Shown here: positions 1 through 8,343 of the stretch, in pieces
Layout of the letters: the number at the start of each line of letters is the position of its first letter
Position numbering within the stretch: the stretch's first letter is position 1
DNA from: Enterocloster bolteae
GTDB lineage: Bacteria > Bacillota > Clostridia > Lachnospirales > Lachnospiraceae
NCBI RefSeq assembly: GCF_002234575.2
Contig: NZ_CP022464.2
Coordinates: 2,480,001 to 2,544,000, forward strand
Reading direction: 5' to 3'
DNA length: 64,000 nucleotides
Program-made: the position numbers and the translations under genes
The notes under the pieces: generated by a model
The model's database searches: none
The model's input: only the letters and a program-made list of their open reading frames with translations
What the model was told of the DNA's origin: nothing

Positions 1-473
1 GCCTGGTCTACATAGGAAGTCAGCTGAATTTTTAAGCGTGTACGCTGCTTCACAAGTTTCTGGCGGAATCTACCGAGCTCTTTGAGCTCAATGTAATCCA
101 GATCCTCTAAGGCCATAAACCGAAGGGAATCCTGCATCATAAGGGTTTTAGCAATCACAAACGTGTCGACTTTATCAGTCTTCGTTTTGCGTACATTATT
201 TTTACGCATGAACGAAGTCTGGATAGGGTTGAGAACACACACTTTAAAGCCCTTGCTGATGAGAAAACGAACAAGGTTGTCACCGTAGTGTGCCGTTGAT
301 TCAAGACCTATGATGATACTGTTCTGGTCAAGTGGTGCCAGATGAGAAAGCAGTAGATAGAAGCCATCATAGTTATTAGAAAATTTGAACGGCTCGATGA
401 GTATTTCGCCGTCGGAAGAAATCGCGGCGGCGAAATGGTTGAGTTTGGCAATATCAATGCCTACGTAAATCAT
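1..473 (-). CDS. IS110-family transposase, N-terminal part (cut by window edge)
   Basis: This is the N-terminal part of a DEDD-type IS110 recombinase of about 157 visible residues, reading leftwards off the window. The visible protein begins MIYVGIDIAKLNHFAAAISS. Asp at residue 6 in GIDIA, Glu in GLEST and the two Asp of TDKVD match the RuvC-like DEDD catalytic set of this family, which cuts and joins element ends without a DDE transposase fold. The ATG has a GGGAGG ribosome site about 8 bases upstream. The C-terminal domain with the catalytic serine lies outside the window, so whether the gene is intact cannot be judged. Confidence 0.9.
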   Translation of the reverse strand, partial: MIYVGIDIAKLNHFAAAISSDGEILIEPFKFSNNYDGFYLLLSHLAPLDQNSIIIGLESTAHYGDNLVRFLISKGFKVCVLNPIQTSFMRKNNVRKTKTDKVDTFVIAKTLMMQDSLRFMALEDLDYIELKELGRFRQKLVKQRTRLKIQLTSYVDQ

Positions 474-780
474 GAGGTTGTACCTCCCTTTCATAAAGTC
501 TGATACCGTGATATCCACCAGCAGTTATCATCGTAGACTTGATTGAAATAAGTACTCAGAGCAAACGCTCCGGCAACATCCAGCTAATAAACAATTCAGA
601 TAAAAGAGATGGCAATACACTCCTGTCGAGTAGTCGAGGCTACAAAAAAACATCAAAAGTCACAGTATCTGAATGTATTAAACCACGAAACAGAAAAAGA
701 AAGGAAGTATGTTGTGTTTGCTTCTAACAACATCATACAAGGGTATATGAGAAAAAGCATGTCAGATAACTACCCGGCGC
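474..780 (-). ncRNA. IS110 non-coding end, candidate bridge RNA region
   Basis: About 300 bases upstream of the transposase hold no convincing gene. The only ORF here, a 62-codon reading frame on the other strand, looks incidental. In IS110-group elements the non-coding end just upstream of the recombinase gene is known to encode the bridge RNA that pairs with donor and target DNA. Position, length and AT-richness fit. The exact RNA ends, its loops and the outer end of the element cannot be fixed by eye, so only the location is proposed. Confidence 0.4.
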
Positions 781-792
781 AGCCTTAAGGCA

Positions 793-836
793 GACAGCCA
801 TTGTGTCGGGACTGGAAATACCGGCTGTCGTTTTTA
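793..836 (+). terminator. Terminator-like hairpin
   Basis: A 7-bp stem GACAGCC/GGCTGTC with a 23-base loop is followed by GTTTTTAG. It lies between the IS110 end and the methyltransferase gene and could be the terminator of a gene displaced by the insertion. Confidence 0.45.
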
Positions 837-888
837 GGGCTGCAGCGTATCCATGGAACAAGTGATGAAGATGGAAGGAGCAGCCGAT

Positions 889-1677
889 ATGAAGACAGAG
901 GAATTAAGAAAGATATGGAAAGCCGAGGAGGCTTTGGCACACATCCACGGGTGGGATTTTTCACACATTGACAGCAGGTACAGGGAGGAAGGAAGCCTGC
1001 CCTGGGATTACAGGAAAATTATCCTGTCCCATCTTGGGGACAGGGATTATCTTTTGGACATGGACACAGGGGGAGGCGAATTCCTGCTCTCACTGGGCCA
1101 TCCATACTCCAGAACCAGCGCCACAGAGGCATATCCTCCCAATGCAGAGCTGTGCCGGAGGCTTCTGGCGCCCCTGGGAATTGATTTCAGGGAGGCGCCG
1201 GGGAATCAGACGCTGCCCTTTGCGGACAGCTGTTTTGACATGGTAATAAATCGTCATGGAAATTATGATGCGGGGGAAGTGAACCGTATCCTGAAACCGG
1301 GCGGCATTTTCATAACCCAGCAGGTGGGGGAGGACAATGACAGGGAATTGGTGGAGCTGCTTTTGCCCGGTACGCCAAAACCTTTCCCGGGAATGAATCT
1401 GAAGGAGCAGTCCAAAAAGCTTAAGGAGTCCGGGTTTGATATTCTGGAGCAAGGTGAAGCCTTCTGTCCCATACGCTTTTTTGACGTAGGGGCGCTTGTA
1501 TGGTTTGCCAAAATCATTGAGTGGGAATTCCCCGGCTTCTGTGTGGATGGCTGTCTGGACAGACTGGCTGCCGCCCAGGGCCTTTTGGAGTCCGGGGGCT
1601 CCATTGAGGGGACCATCCACCGCTATATGATGACTGCCAGGAAGAGGGAACCCGTGTATTTGGAACCCATGTATTAA
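889..1677 (+). CDS. Class I SAM-dependent methyltransferase
   Basis: A 262-residue protein with a Rossmann-type methyltransferase core. The glycine-rich motif I is LLDMDTGGGEFLL at about residue 57, an acidic residue follows strand 2 (TEAYPPN), and the LPFADSCFDMVINRHG to ILKPGGIFITQQVG stretch is the usual motif II-III region. The substrate is unknown. The upstream ATG at 853 is in frame, but the ATG used here has GGAAGGAG 8 bases before it and is preferred. It stands alone, convergent with the MFS gene, and its stop codon forms the first bases of a 17-bp tandem repeat. Confidence 0.8.
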   Translation: MKTEELRKIWKAEEALAHIHGWDFSHIDSRYREEGSLPWDYRKIILSHLGDRDYLLDMDTGGGEFLLSLGHPYSRTSATEAYPPNAELCRRLLAPLGIDFREAPGNQTLPFADSCFDMVINRHGNYDAGEVNRILKPGGIFITQQVGEDNDRELVELLLPGTPKPFPGMNLKEQSKKLKESGFDILEQGEAFCPIRFFDVGALVWFAKIIEWEFPGFCVDGCLDRLAAAQGLLESGGSIEGTIHRYMMTARKREPVYLEPMY

Positions 1678-1742
1678 GGGAACGCTCGCATTAGGGGAAC
1701 ACTCACATTAAGGGAACGCTCGCATCAAGGGAACGCTCAAAT
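1675..1742. repeat. 17-bp tandem repeat, four copies
   Basis: Four copies of TAAGGGAACGCTCGCAT or close variants run head to tail. The array fills exactly the gap between two convergent genes. The first unit starts with the stop codon of the methyltransferase, and the last base is the first base of the MFS stop triplet. Copies 1 and 3 are identical; copies 2 and 4 differ by 2-3 bases. Confidence 0.9.
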
Positions 1743-2992
1743 TAAGATACGGCGGTTTCTGACCACAACTTCCTGGCGGCCAGGGAAATCACCGCCATGG
1801 CAATGCAGGTGAAAAGGGCAGGAAGGTAAATCCTTGCCGGGAAGGTCTGGAAGATAAATCCGCAGACCAATTGGCCCAGGGGAGCCGCGCACTGTGACAC
1901 TGCCGTGATAATGGCCATCACCTTTCCAAGATTTTCGTTGGGAGTCTCCTTCTGGACCTTTGTGATAACGAAGATGGAAATGATGGTCATAATCATGGCA
2001 ATGGGGACAGCGCAGGCCAGGAACATCAGATAGGACGGATAAAAACCGCGGCTGATCCATGCAGGGGTTACGGACAGTGCCATGGGAAGGAACAGAAGGG
2101 CGATGGCTGCCAGAAGGCGGTGCAGGTTTTCCATGCGCATCTTTTTAGCGGCAGCGCCCATGGACAGGGCGCCTAATATAGTAGCCAGATTGATGGTTCC
2201 CATGCCGATTCCGTACATGGCGTCCGTGCTTTTCATGGCTGTCCTTAAAATGACAGGCCCTCCCACCACAAAAAACGGGGTCAGAACCAGATTCAGCAGG
2301 GAAGCCAGAATCATGGAGCGCAGTATGAGAGGATTTCGGCCGACATAGGAAAAGCCTTCCTTTAAGTCGGCCGCAATGGTGGGAATAACGGGCATGGTGA
2401 ATTCGCGTTTGCGGAAAGGAATATGGATGAACAGCTCCAGTACAGCGGAACAGATAAATGCGGTTCCGCTGACGCACACCAGGGCTTTGACCCCGAATAT
2501 GCCGTAGAACATTCCGCCAATCAGCGGGGCCGCCACATTGGAGAGGGCCTGGACCCCGTTTACAAGGCCGTTTGCTCCCTCCAGATGTTCCTCCTTCACC
2601 AAAAGGGGAATGCTGGCCGTCACCGCCGGTCCATACATGGAACTGATGACAGAGAGCAGTATCAGGACAGCGCCTGTAAGAAAGATGGAAGTCCCCCCCA
2701 GACGGAGGCTTACATAGTACAGAGATATGATTATACCGCTGGTAAAGTCGAAGAGCACCATCAGATTGCGCCTGTTAAAACGGTCGGCAACAGCTCCGCC
2801 TACAGGGGAAATCAGAAGAGGAATATTGGAGAATGCATACAGGGCGGCGTAGATGTCCGCCCTTCCCGTAATGTCCAGTACATAGAGGGACAGGGCAAAC
2901 CGCAGCAGGGCAGATCCCAGTATGGATATAATCTGCCCGATTACCATGAGGCGGAAATCCCTGTTTCCCGATATGGGACTATTTGCCATCAT
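1742..2992 (-). CDS. MFS drug-efflux-type transporter
   Basis: A 416-residue major facilitator protein with about 12 hydrophobic helices. The loop between helices 2 and 3 reads GGAVADRFNRRNLMVLFD, the classic MFS loop motif. The N-terminal half resembles the MFS_3 macrolide-efflux type, but substrate cannot be read from sequence. It is the second gene of a two-gene operon; its ATG overlaps the TGA of the TetR gene as ATGA, so translation is probably coupled. A GGAGGG ribosome site lies inside the end of the tetR gene. The pairing with an autoregulated TetR repressor supports an export role induced by a small toxic ligand. Confidence 0.85.
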   Translation of the reverse strand: MMANSPISGNRDFRLMVIGQIISILGSALLRFALSLYVLDITGRADIYAALYAFSNIPLLISPVGGAVADRFNRRNLMVLFDFTSGIIISLYYVSLRLGGTSIFLTGAVLILLSVISSMYGPAVTASIPLLVKEEHLEGANGLVNGVQALSNVAAPLIGGMFYGIFGVKALVCVSGTAFICSAVLELFIHIPFRKREFTMPVIPTIAADLKEGFSYVGRNPLILRSMILASLLNLVLTPFFVVGGPVILRTAMKSTDAMYGIGMGTINLATILGALSMGAAAKKMRMENLHRLLAAIALLFLPMALSVTPAWISRGFYPSYLMFLACAVPIAMIMTIISIFVITKVQKETPNENLGKVMAIITAVSQCAAPLGQLVCGFIFQTFPARIYLPALFTCIAMAVISLAARKLWSETAVS

Positions 2993-3666
2993 TCATCCCT
3001 CCGTGATTCTGATTCCTGTAAAATACATCCGCTTCCCGCGGCCAAAATCTGTTTCATGGGTTCAAAGGTTCCTTTTTCAGCGCCCAGTACAGCTTCCATG
3101 GCTTCTATGAATCCGTTTATCTTTTGTTCCATCTCACAAGGTGTCCATGTAAACATAGAGGAATCAAACAATATCTGCCCGGAAACCAACAGTATCTGCA
3201 TGGCTTCCAGTGGATGCTCTGTGGAGAACAGGCGCTCCTTCACTCCCTGGGAAGCGATCTCGCCCAGGATGGGGGAGAGGGCCAGAATCGAGCGCACAAT
3301 GCTTTTTTCGTGCATCAGGGCATTGGCCGGCAGATGGAACTCCTCAATCATCCTGTCTTTAGGGCCATCTGTCCGGGGCTGTCCGGCAGCTATGATCCGG
3401 CATATTTTCCGGACCGGTGATATACTCTTATCCATGGCTATCAGCCGGGCCTTTTGTACGTCCTGTTCAATGAAACGTTCTATGATGGCATCCATCACCT
3501 CTTCCTTGGATTTAAAATAATAATAAAAAGTACCCTTTGCAATACCTACCTGATTCAAGATATCAATAATGGTGGTTTTTGAGTACCCTTTTTCTGTAAT
3601 AAGCGTCTCAGCGGCGTCCAGAATTTCATTTCTCCGTTCGTCAGCTTCCTTAATAATACGTGTCAT
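2989..3666 (-). CDS. TetR/AcrR-family repressor of the adjacent MFS gene
   Basis: A 225-residue protein with an N-terminal TetR helix-turn-helix at about residues 11-57 (EILDAAETLITEKGY, then GIAKGTFYYYFKSKEEV, the diagnostic recognition helix). The C-terminal two thirds is the variable ligand and dimer domain, with no ligand recognisable. It is first in the operon with the MFS transporter and overlaps it by 4 bases. A perfect palindrome about 14 bases upstream of its start is the likely operator, so the protein should repress its own operon. Confidence 0.9.
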   Translation of the reverse strand: MTRIIKEADERRNEILDAAETLITEKGYSKTTIIDILNQVGIAKGTFYYYFKSKEEVMDAIIERFIEQDVQKARLIAMDKSISPVRKICRIIAAGQPRTDGPKDRMIEEFHLPANALMHEKSIVRSILALSPILGEIASQGVKERLFSTEHPLEAMQILLVSGQILFDSSMFTWTPCEMEQKINGFIEAMEAVLGAEKGTFEPMKQILAAGSGCILQESESRRDE

Positions 3667-3679
3667 GGTTTGCCCTCCT

Positions 3680-3710
3680 ATCTTATAGACCGACCGTCGG
3701 TCTATAAGAT
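3680..3710. promoter_or_regulatory. 31-bp perfect palindrome, TetR operator
   Basis: Two 15-bp arms, ATCTTATAGACCGAC and its exact complement, flank one central C. The site lies directly upstream of the tetR start, where the promoter is expected. The core GACCGACNGTCGGTC is typical of TetR-family operators. Confidence 0.85.
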
Positions 3711-3914
3711 ATCATACATGATATGAAGGGCAATGTCAATGGGATTTGAGAGAAAGAGCTGCTCCGGGAGAAATGTGGAATTGGAAGTACGGCTGAAAAC
3801 CTTGTGTTGAAAGGCGTCTTGTTTATTTACTCCGTTACCGGCTGCCCATACGAATTTTAATGGCAGCTGGGTTGCTTCAATAAATTAACGGCAACAGGGA
3901 GGTGTCTGGTGTAT
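3711..3914. other. Intergenic, nothing recognised
   Basis: About 200 bases between the tetR promoter and the end of the HTH-desulfoferrodoxin gene. I see no ORF with a ribosome site and no strong hairpin. Confidence 0.5.
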
Positions 3915-4499
3915 CTACAGACTGACCGAGAAAAGCCCGTGGCTGTTACAGCAGATATACAGCACTCCGTGACCAGACCTGGGGAAACGTACCTGGGCTG
4001 CCTGTTCCGGATATAGTTTCATCAAAAGCACTCTGTCATAGACGGCATATGCCATGAATGTGATATAGTGCTGCTTTTCCATATCATGTTCCAGAGTGAT
4101 GTAATAATCGCCCTCCACTGCTTTTGCAGACACGCTGTGGGAAAGGTCCGCGGGCCTGGCTTTCAGGGCATTCAATTTCCTGCCGCAGCAGGAGATTTCC
4201 GCCATGCCTGTGCTGGATATTACATTTCCGCAGACAGGGCATACATAGAATTTGATTCGTTTCATATTTCCTCCATCTTTTTTATTGGGCTCCAAATCGC
4301 CCAACAGTATTTTTTCAATATTAACTCCTAAAATATCAGAAAGCTCCCGCAGAAGGGATACGTCGGGGCATCCGGCGCCGCGTTCCCATTTGGAAATAGT
4401 CCTGTCGCTGATGTTCATGGCATTGGCCAGGGCCTTCTGGGTCATTCCTTTTTCTGTTCTCAGGGTATAAATCAGATTTCCTACTTTGCTGCAATCCAT
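3915..4499 (-). CDS. XRE-type HTH regulator fused to a desulfoferrodoxin-like domain
   Basis: A 194-residue two-domain protein. Residues 5-65 are a Cro/C1-type helix-turn-helix (GMTQKALANAMNISDRTISK). Residues about 84-105 hold a desulfoferrodoxin-like metal knuckle, VCPVCG and a later CC pair. The C-terminal part resembles the superoxide reductase fold: LEHDMEKQHYI and CCNSHGLFSV match the HPM, EHYI and CNLHG iron-ligand motifs of that family. At least two His plus Cys-His are kept; the first His ligand is not clear. It may be an iron or superoxide sensing regulator; this is inference. The ribosome site is AAGGAGGTG, and a good promoter lies just upstream. Confidence 0.8.
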   Translation of the reverse strand: MDCSKVGNLIYTLRTEKGMTQKALANAMNISDRTISKWERGAGCPDVSLLRELSDILGVNIEKILLGDLEPNKKDGGNMKRIKFYVCPVCGNVISSTGMAEISCCGRKLNALKARPADLSHSVSAKAVEGDYYITLEHDMEKQHYITFMAYAVYDRVLLMKLYPEQAAQVRFPRSGHGVLYICCNSHGLFSVSL

Positions 4500-4519
4500 G
4501 TTTCTTCACCTCCTTGTCT

Positions 4520-4548
4520 ATCATAGCCCATATGGGGGATAAATACAA
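4520..4548 (-). promoter_or_regulatory. Promoter with internal palindrome
   Basis: On the minus strand TTGTAT and TATGAT are separated by 17 bases. The spacer contains the perfect 10-bp palindrome CCCATATGGG (4527-4536), a good position for autoregulation by the HTH protein downstream. Confidence 0.65.
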
Positions 4549-4620
4549 CAAACGCTCCGTGGAGTCCGTGGAGGCAGCGGAGCCGGGGATACTGAAGAGG
4601 GGAGGATGGAATGCCCGGTT

Positions 4621-4754
4621 GAAGGAAAGGAGGTGATGGAAGATGGTGAGAAGGAGAACGAGGGAGAAAGAAGGAAAATGAGGGCGAAAGAAGGTGAAGG
4701 AGGAAGAATAAGGAGGAAGAATAAGGAGAAAAAGAAAAAAAGAAAAAAGAAGAA
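4621..4754. repeat. Polypurine tract of about 134 bp
   Basis: The plus strand is more than 90% A or G and includes repeated AGGAAGAATA and AAAAGAAAAAA units. Phe/Ser-rich ORFs on the other strand are products of this bias and are not annotated. Confidence 0.8.
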
Positions 4755-4800
4755 ACCGGCATCATCCATGGCTGCAGTGTGACGGACGACGCCGGTTTTT
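4727..4800 (-). terminator. Terminator downstream of ychF
   Basis: On the minus strand the stem AAACCGGCGTCGTCC pairs with GGATGATGCCGGTTT (with two G-U pairs) and is followed by a long run of T with a few C. The other strand also ends in TTTTTC, so it may work both ways. Confidence 0.75.
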
Positions 4801-4890
4801 CATTGTCATATGAATAGAAAGCTTAAGATATATAAAACTTGTGTAAATGATTTTAATTACAGTTGCAAAGCAACGGCTGTTTATACACGC

Positions 4891-5988
4891 CTATACATTA
4901 AAGCGGAAGAGCACAACATCCCCGTCCCTCATGACATATTCCTTGCCCTCGGAACGTACCAGGCCTTTTTCCTTGGCTGCATTCATGCTGCCGCAGGCCA
5001 TCAGGTCGTCGTAGTTGACTACTTCGGCGCGGATGAATCCACGTTCAAAGTCGCTGTGAATCTTTCCGGCTGCCTGGGGTGCCTTGGTGCCCACCTTGAT
5101 AGTCCATGCACGGCTCTCCTGGGGGCCTGCTGTCAGGTAGCTCATAAGGCCCAGGATGCGGTAGCTGGCTGCAATCAGTTTCTCCAGACCGGACTCTGTA
5201 AGGCCAAGGTCGTCTAAGAACATCTTTTTCTCGTCGTCATCCAGCTCAGCGATTTCCTGTTCAATCTCAGCGCAGATAACGAATACCTCACAGTTGTTCT
5301 CGCCGGCAAAGCCGCGGACTGCCTGGACATACTGGTTGTCCGCACCGTCGTTTGCAAGGTCATCCTCAGCTACATTGGCGGCAAAGATGACGGGTTTCCA
5401 TGTAAGAAGGTTCAGGGTATTGATGAACTCCATGGCATCATCGTCGTCCGGCTCAAAGCTGCGGGCCAGCTTTCCGTCTTCCAGGTGGGCTTTGATGGCT
5501 TTTAACAGCTCCACTTCCTTTGCCAGTTCCTTGTTGTTGAACGCACCCTTGGACTGCTTGGCAATGCGGCGCTCCAAGATTTCAATGTCGGAGAAAATCA
5601 GCTCCAGATTAATGGTCTCAATGTCGCGGATAGGGTCAATGCTGCCGTCCACGTGAATGACATTGGGGTCGTCAAAACAGCGTACTACATGAACAATGGC
5701 GTCCACTTCACGGATGTTGGACAGGAACTGGTTGCCCAGACCTTCACCTTTGGAGGCTCCCTTTACCAGACCTGCAATGTCCACGAACTCGATGACGGCA
5801 GGGGTGGTTTTTTCTGAATTGTACATGGCGGTAAGTTTGTCCAGGCGGACATCGGGAACCGGAACCACGCCTACGTTGGGGTCAATGGTACAGAACGGGT
5901 AGTTGGCTGATTCCGCGCCTGCCTTTGTCAAAGAATTGAAGAGGGTACTCTTGCCGACGTTGGGGAGTCCTACGATACCTAATTTCAT
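4891..5988 (-). CDS. ychF: Redox-regulated Obg-like GTPase/ATPase YchF
   Basis: A 365-residue cytoplasmic P-loop protein of the Obg-HflX group that binds ribosomes and hydrolyses ATP. The P-loop is [11 protein letters not shown] at residues 6-16, switch regions include [12 protein letters not shown] and [20 protein letters not shown], and the usual NKxD motif is replaced by NVAE, as is typical of YchF and linked to its ATP preference. A coiled-coil lies at about residues 130-175 and a TGS domain at the C terminus ([23 protein letters not shown]). The length equals the family norm. The ribosome site is AGGAAGG. It is monocistronic, with a terminator behind it. Confidence 0.97.
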   Translation of the reverse strand: MKLGIVGLPNVGKSTLFNSLTKAGAESANYPFCTIDPNVGVVPVPDVRLDKLTAMYNSEKTTPAVIEFVDIAGLVKGASKGEGLGNQFLSNIREVDAIVHVVRCFDDPNVIHVDGSIDPIRDIETINLELIFSDIEILERRIAKQSKGAFNNKELAKEVELLKAIKAHLEDGKLARSFEPDDDDAMEFINTLNLLTWKPVIFAANVAEDDLANDGADNQYVQAVRGFAGENNCEVFVICAEIEQEIAELDDDEKKMFLDDLGLTESGLEKLIAASYRILGLMSYLTAGPQESRAWTIKVGTKAPQAAGKIHSDFERGFIRAEVVNYDDLMACGSMNAAKEKGLVRSEGKEYVMRDGDVVLFRFNV

Positions 5989-6134
5989 ATGATTACCTTC
6001 CTATCTGTATGTGATATATGATGGTTCAAATACGCCCTGGCTCCTGGCGGGGGCGTTCTGATTCAATTAAAGCTTTATTATCATATCATAAAAAGAGGGG
6101 AAATTAAAGGGGAAAATGTGCGTGGGGGGAGATG

Positions 6135-6458
6135 GGAGGGATGGTACGCGGACGGGGAAGGGGATCGGGAAAATGAACGGGCGGGGGCGGGGAGATTTGG
6201 CTCATGGTTCCCTCGGTGGCTGTCTCTAAGCCGGAACCGGGGACAAAGCAGGGGGACCGCGGCAAATTCCGGAGAAATCTGGATGATTTCTCCTCCATGT
6301 GCCACCGGCTTCGGGCCGTGTAGGCCCTCAGCCGCCCCCTGCTTTGCCCCCGGTTCCGCCTAAGTGACAGCACCCCTCGGTAAAAATCGCCGAATCTCCC
6401 CGCCCCCGCCCGCTCATTTTCCGGCTGCTCTTTTGCTCGTCCGCTGTCTCATCCTCCC
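6135..6458. repeat. Imperfect palindrome of about 324 nt, structured RNA or MITE-like element
   Basis: Long complementary blocks nest across a common centre: GGGAGG-ATG with CATCCTCCC, GCGGACG with CGTCCGC, a 35-base GC-rich block (6166-6200) with 6389-6424, and a 50-base block (6210-6263) with 6328-6380. Near the apex are two local hairpins, GGAGAAATC/GATTTCTCC with a 5-base loop and a CGGC-UUCG-type tetraloop hairpin. No ORF with a ribosome site lies in it. It sits between divergent ychF and the NADH oxidase gene. I do not recognise it as a known RNA class. Confidence 0.75.
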
Positions 6459-6505
6459 ATAAGGAGAGGAGTGATGGCCGATGGATGTGAGGATAATTGC
6501 GGGTG

Positions 6506-6579
6506 TGAGGAATTTTCTCGCGTGAAGCGTCGAGGGCGTTTGGCGGAGATGTAAAAAAGGATGAGGAGAAAATTCCTCA
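6506..6579. repeat. Hairpin with perfect 14-bp arms
   Basis: TGAGGAATTTTCTC and its exact complement GAGAAAATTCCTCA are separated by 46 bases. It lies in the leader region of the NADH oxidase gene. No terminal T-run follows the second arm beyond TTTTTGG. Confidence 0.7.
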
Positions 6580-6918
6580 TTTTTGGATGAGGGCGGACTT
6601 ATGGGTTGTTTGGAGATGAGCAGAGCTTTGAAGGTGAGATTTTTGCTCGGCCAATAGGGGATGAGGTGGAATGTGGATAGATATAATGGCTGGCTGCGGG
6701 GTTTTAATAATCCTATGTGGGATTCCTTCTTATTATATAATATATTTTATATAACACATTTGGGTTTGGCGGGGGATGGGATGCGGGGGGATTGATAATA
6801 TAGGCTTTTTTGGCAATAATAGTTATGAGTGTATTCTGTAATATTGACCGTATGGTGTTTGGGTATGTTAGTAATCAGGCAGGATTTTAAATTTCAGGAT
6901 AGCAGGAGGTTATTGAAT
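6580..6918. other. Leader and likely promoter region, no gene
   Basis: About 340 bases before the oxidase gene become AT-rich around 6710-6770 with several TATAAT-like hexamers. No pair with correct 17-base spacing stood out, so no single promoter is called. An in-frame 30-codon extension of the oxidase ORF from 6829 lacks a ribosome site. Confidence 0.5.
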
Positions 6919-8256
6919 ATGAAAGAAACAATTGTCGTTATCGGGGCGAATCATGGGGGGACGGCGGTTTTGAATACTATTTTGGACCAGTTTCCGGGAA
7001 ATCGGGTGGTGGCTTTTGACAGGAACTCTGATATCAGCTTTCTGGGGTGCGGTATGGCGCTTTGGATTGGCGGACAGATTTCCGGGCCAGAGGGGCTGTT
7101 CTATTCCAGTAAGGAGGCTTTTGAGGAAAAGGGCGCTGTCATTCATATGGAGACAGAGGTTGAAAGAATTGATTTTGACGGCAAGGCTGTGTATGCCAGG
7201 GGAAAGGACGGAAAGAGTTATGTGCAGGAGTATGATAAACTGATTCTGGCCACCGGGTCTGTTCCGCTGCGCCCTGAGATTGAGGGGATGGAGCTGGATA
7301 ATGTGCAGTTTGTGAAGCTGTATCAGAATGCCAGGGATGTGATTGAGAAGCTTAAGGATACTTCTGTTAAGAAGGTGGCTGTGGTGGGCGCCGGATATAT
7401 CGGGGTGGAGCTGGCTGAGGCGTTTAAGAGGAATGGCCGGGAGGTGGTTTTGATTGACCTGGCGGATACATGCCTGTCCGGATATTATGACAGGGAGTTT
7501 TCTGACAGGATGGCGCACAATCTGCAGGAGCACGGGGTGAAGCTGGCTTTTGGGGAGAAGGTGGTGAGACTGGAGGGCAAAAGACGGGTGGAACGTGTGG
7601 TGACGGACCAGGGATGTTATGAGGCGGATATGGTGGTATTCGGCATTGGATTTAGGCCCAACACATCCCTTGGACAGGGGAGACTCAGGACCTTTGGAAA
7701 TGGGGCCTTTCTGGTGGACCGCAGGCAGGAGACAAGCGTGCCCGGGGTGTATGCGGTGGGGGACTGCGCTACGGTTTATAACAATGCCATACAGGCTGCG
7801 GATTACATTGCCCTGGCTACCAACGCGGTGCGCTCCGGAATCATCGCGGCCCATAACGCGTGCGGCAAGGTTCTGGAATCCGTGGGCGTTCAGGGATCCA
7901 ACGGAATCAGTATATGGGGACTTCACATGCTCAGCACGGGAATCAGCCTGGCCAGGGCAAAGCGGATGGGATACGACGCTGCGGCAGCGGATTATGAGGA
8001 CTGGCAGAAGGCAGAGTTTATGGAGAACGGAAACCATAAGGTGAAGATACGTATTGTATATGACAGGAAATCCAGAATCATACTGGGAGCCCAGATGTGC
8101 TCGGATTATGACGTATCCATGGGTATCCACATGTTCTCCATGGCAGTGGAGGAACAGGTGACCATAGATAAGCTGAAGCTGTTTGATCTGTTCTTCCTCC
8201 CTCATTTTAACAAGCCCTATAACTATGTGACCATGGCTGCGCTGGGGGCTGAGTAG
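6919..8256 (+). CDS. NADH oxidase-type FAD-dependent disulfide reductase family protein
   Basis: A 445-residue flavoprotein of the NADH oxidase/NADH peroxidase/CoA-disulfide reductase family. The FAD motif [12 protein letters not shown] is at the N terminus; Cys44 in [12 protein letters not shown] is the redox-active cysteine position of water-forming NADH oxidases; the NAD motif [15 protein letters not shown] is at about residue 155; and [13 protein letters not shown] is the second FAD motif. The C-terminal dimerisation domain is complete. It likely consumes oxygen or peroxide with NADH, a protective role in an anaerobe. The start used has AGGAGG 8 bases upstream. CoA-disulfide reductase activity is an alternative. 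Confidence 0.88.
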   Translation: MKETIVVIGANHGGTAVLNTILDQFPGNRVVAFDRNSDISFLGCGMALWIGGQISGPEGLFYSSKEAFEEKGAVIHMETEVERIDFDGKAVYARGKDGKSYVQEYDKLILATGSVPLRPEIEGMELDNVQFVKLYQNARDVIEKLKDTSVKKVAVVGAGYIGVELAEAFKRNGREVVLIDLADTCLSGYYDREFSDRMAHNLQEHGVKLAFGEKVVRLEGKRRVERVVTDQGCYEADMVVFGIGFRPNTSLGQGRLRTFGNGAFLVDRRQETSVPGVYAVGDCATVYNNAIQAADYIALATNAVRSGIIAAHNACGKVLESVGVQGSNGISIWGLHMLSTGISLARAKRMGYDAAAADYEDWQKAEFMENGNHKVKIRIVYDRKSRIILGAQMCSDYDVSMGIHMFSMAVEEQVTIDKLKLFDLFFLPHFNKPYNYVTMAALGAE

Positions 8257-8343
8257 GATTAATGCTGGTAAATACCTTCTTGCTTTTTATACTGCTTCGG
8301 GGTAAAATGGGAAAGTATATCACTTAGGAAGGAGATTTTCTTT

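Noticed and set aside
539..727. 62-codon ORF in the IS110 non-coding end
   Set aside because: No convincing ribosome site and no known passenger gene in this position; the region is better explained as the non-coding element end.
2423..3520. 365-codon ORF on the plus strand
   Set aside because: It runs antisense across the MFS and TetR genes, both of which have clear families; it has no matching domain and no ribosome site.
4481..4769. Phe/Ser-rich ORFs on the minus strand
   Set aside because: They are translations of the polypurine tract and its complement, with no coding pattern.
6829..6918. N-terminal extension of the NADH oxidase ORF
   Set aside because: The extension lacks a ribosome site and does not look like a signal or domain; the later ATG begins the FAD motif and has AGGAGG.
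6910..8205. 431-codon ORF on the minus strand
   Set aside because: It is antisense to the complete NADH oxidase-type gene; its protein is His/Pro-rich without a recognisable domain.
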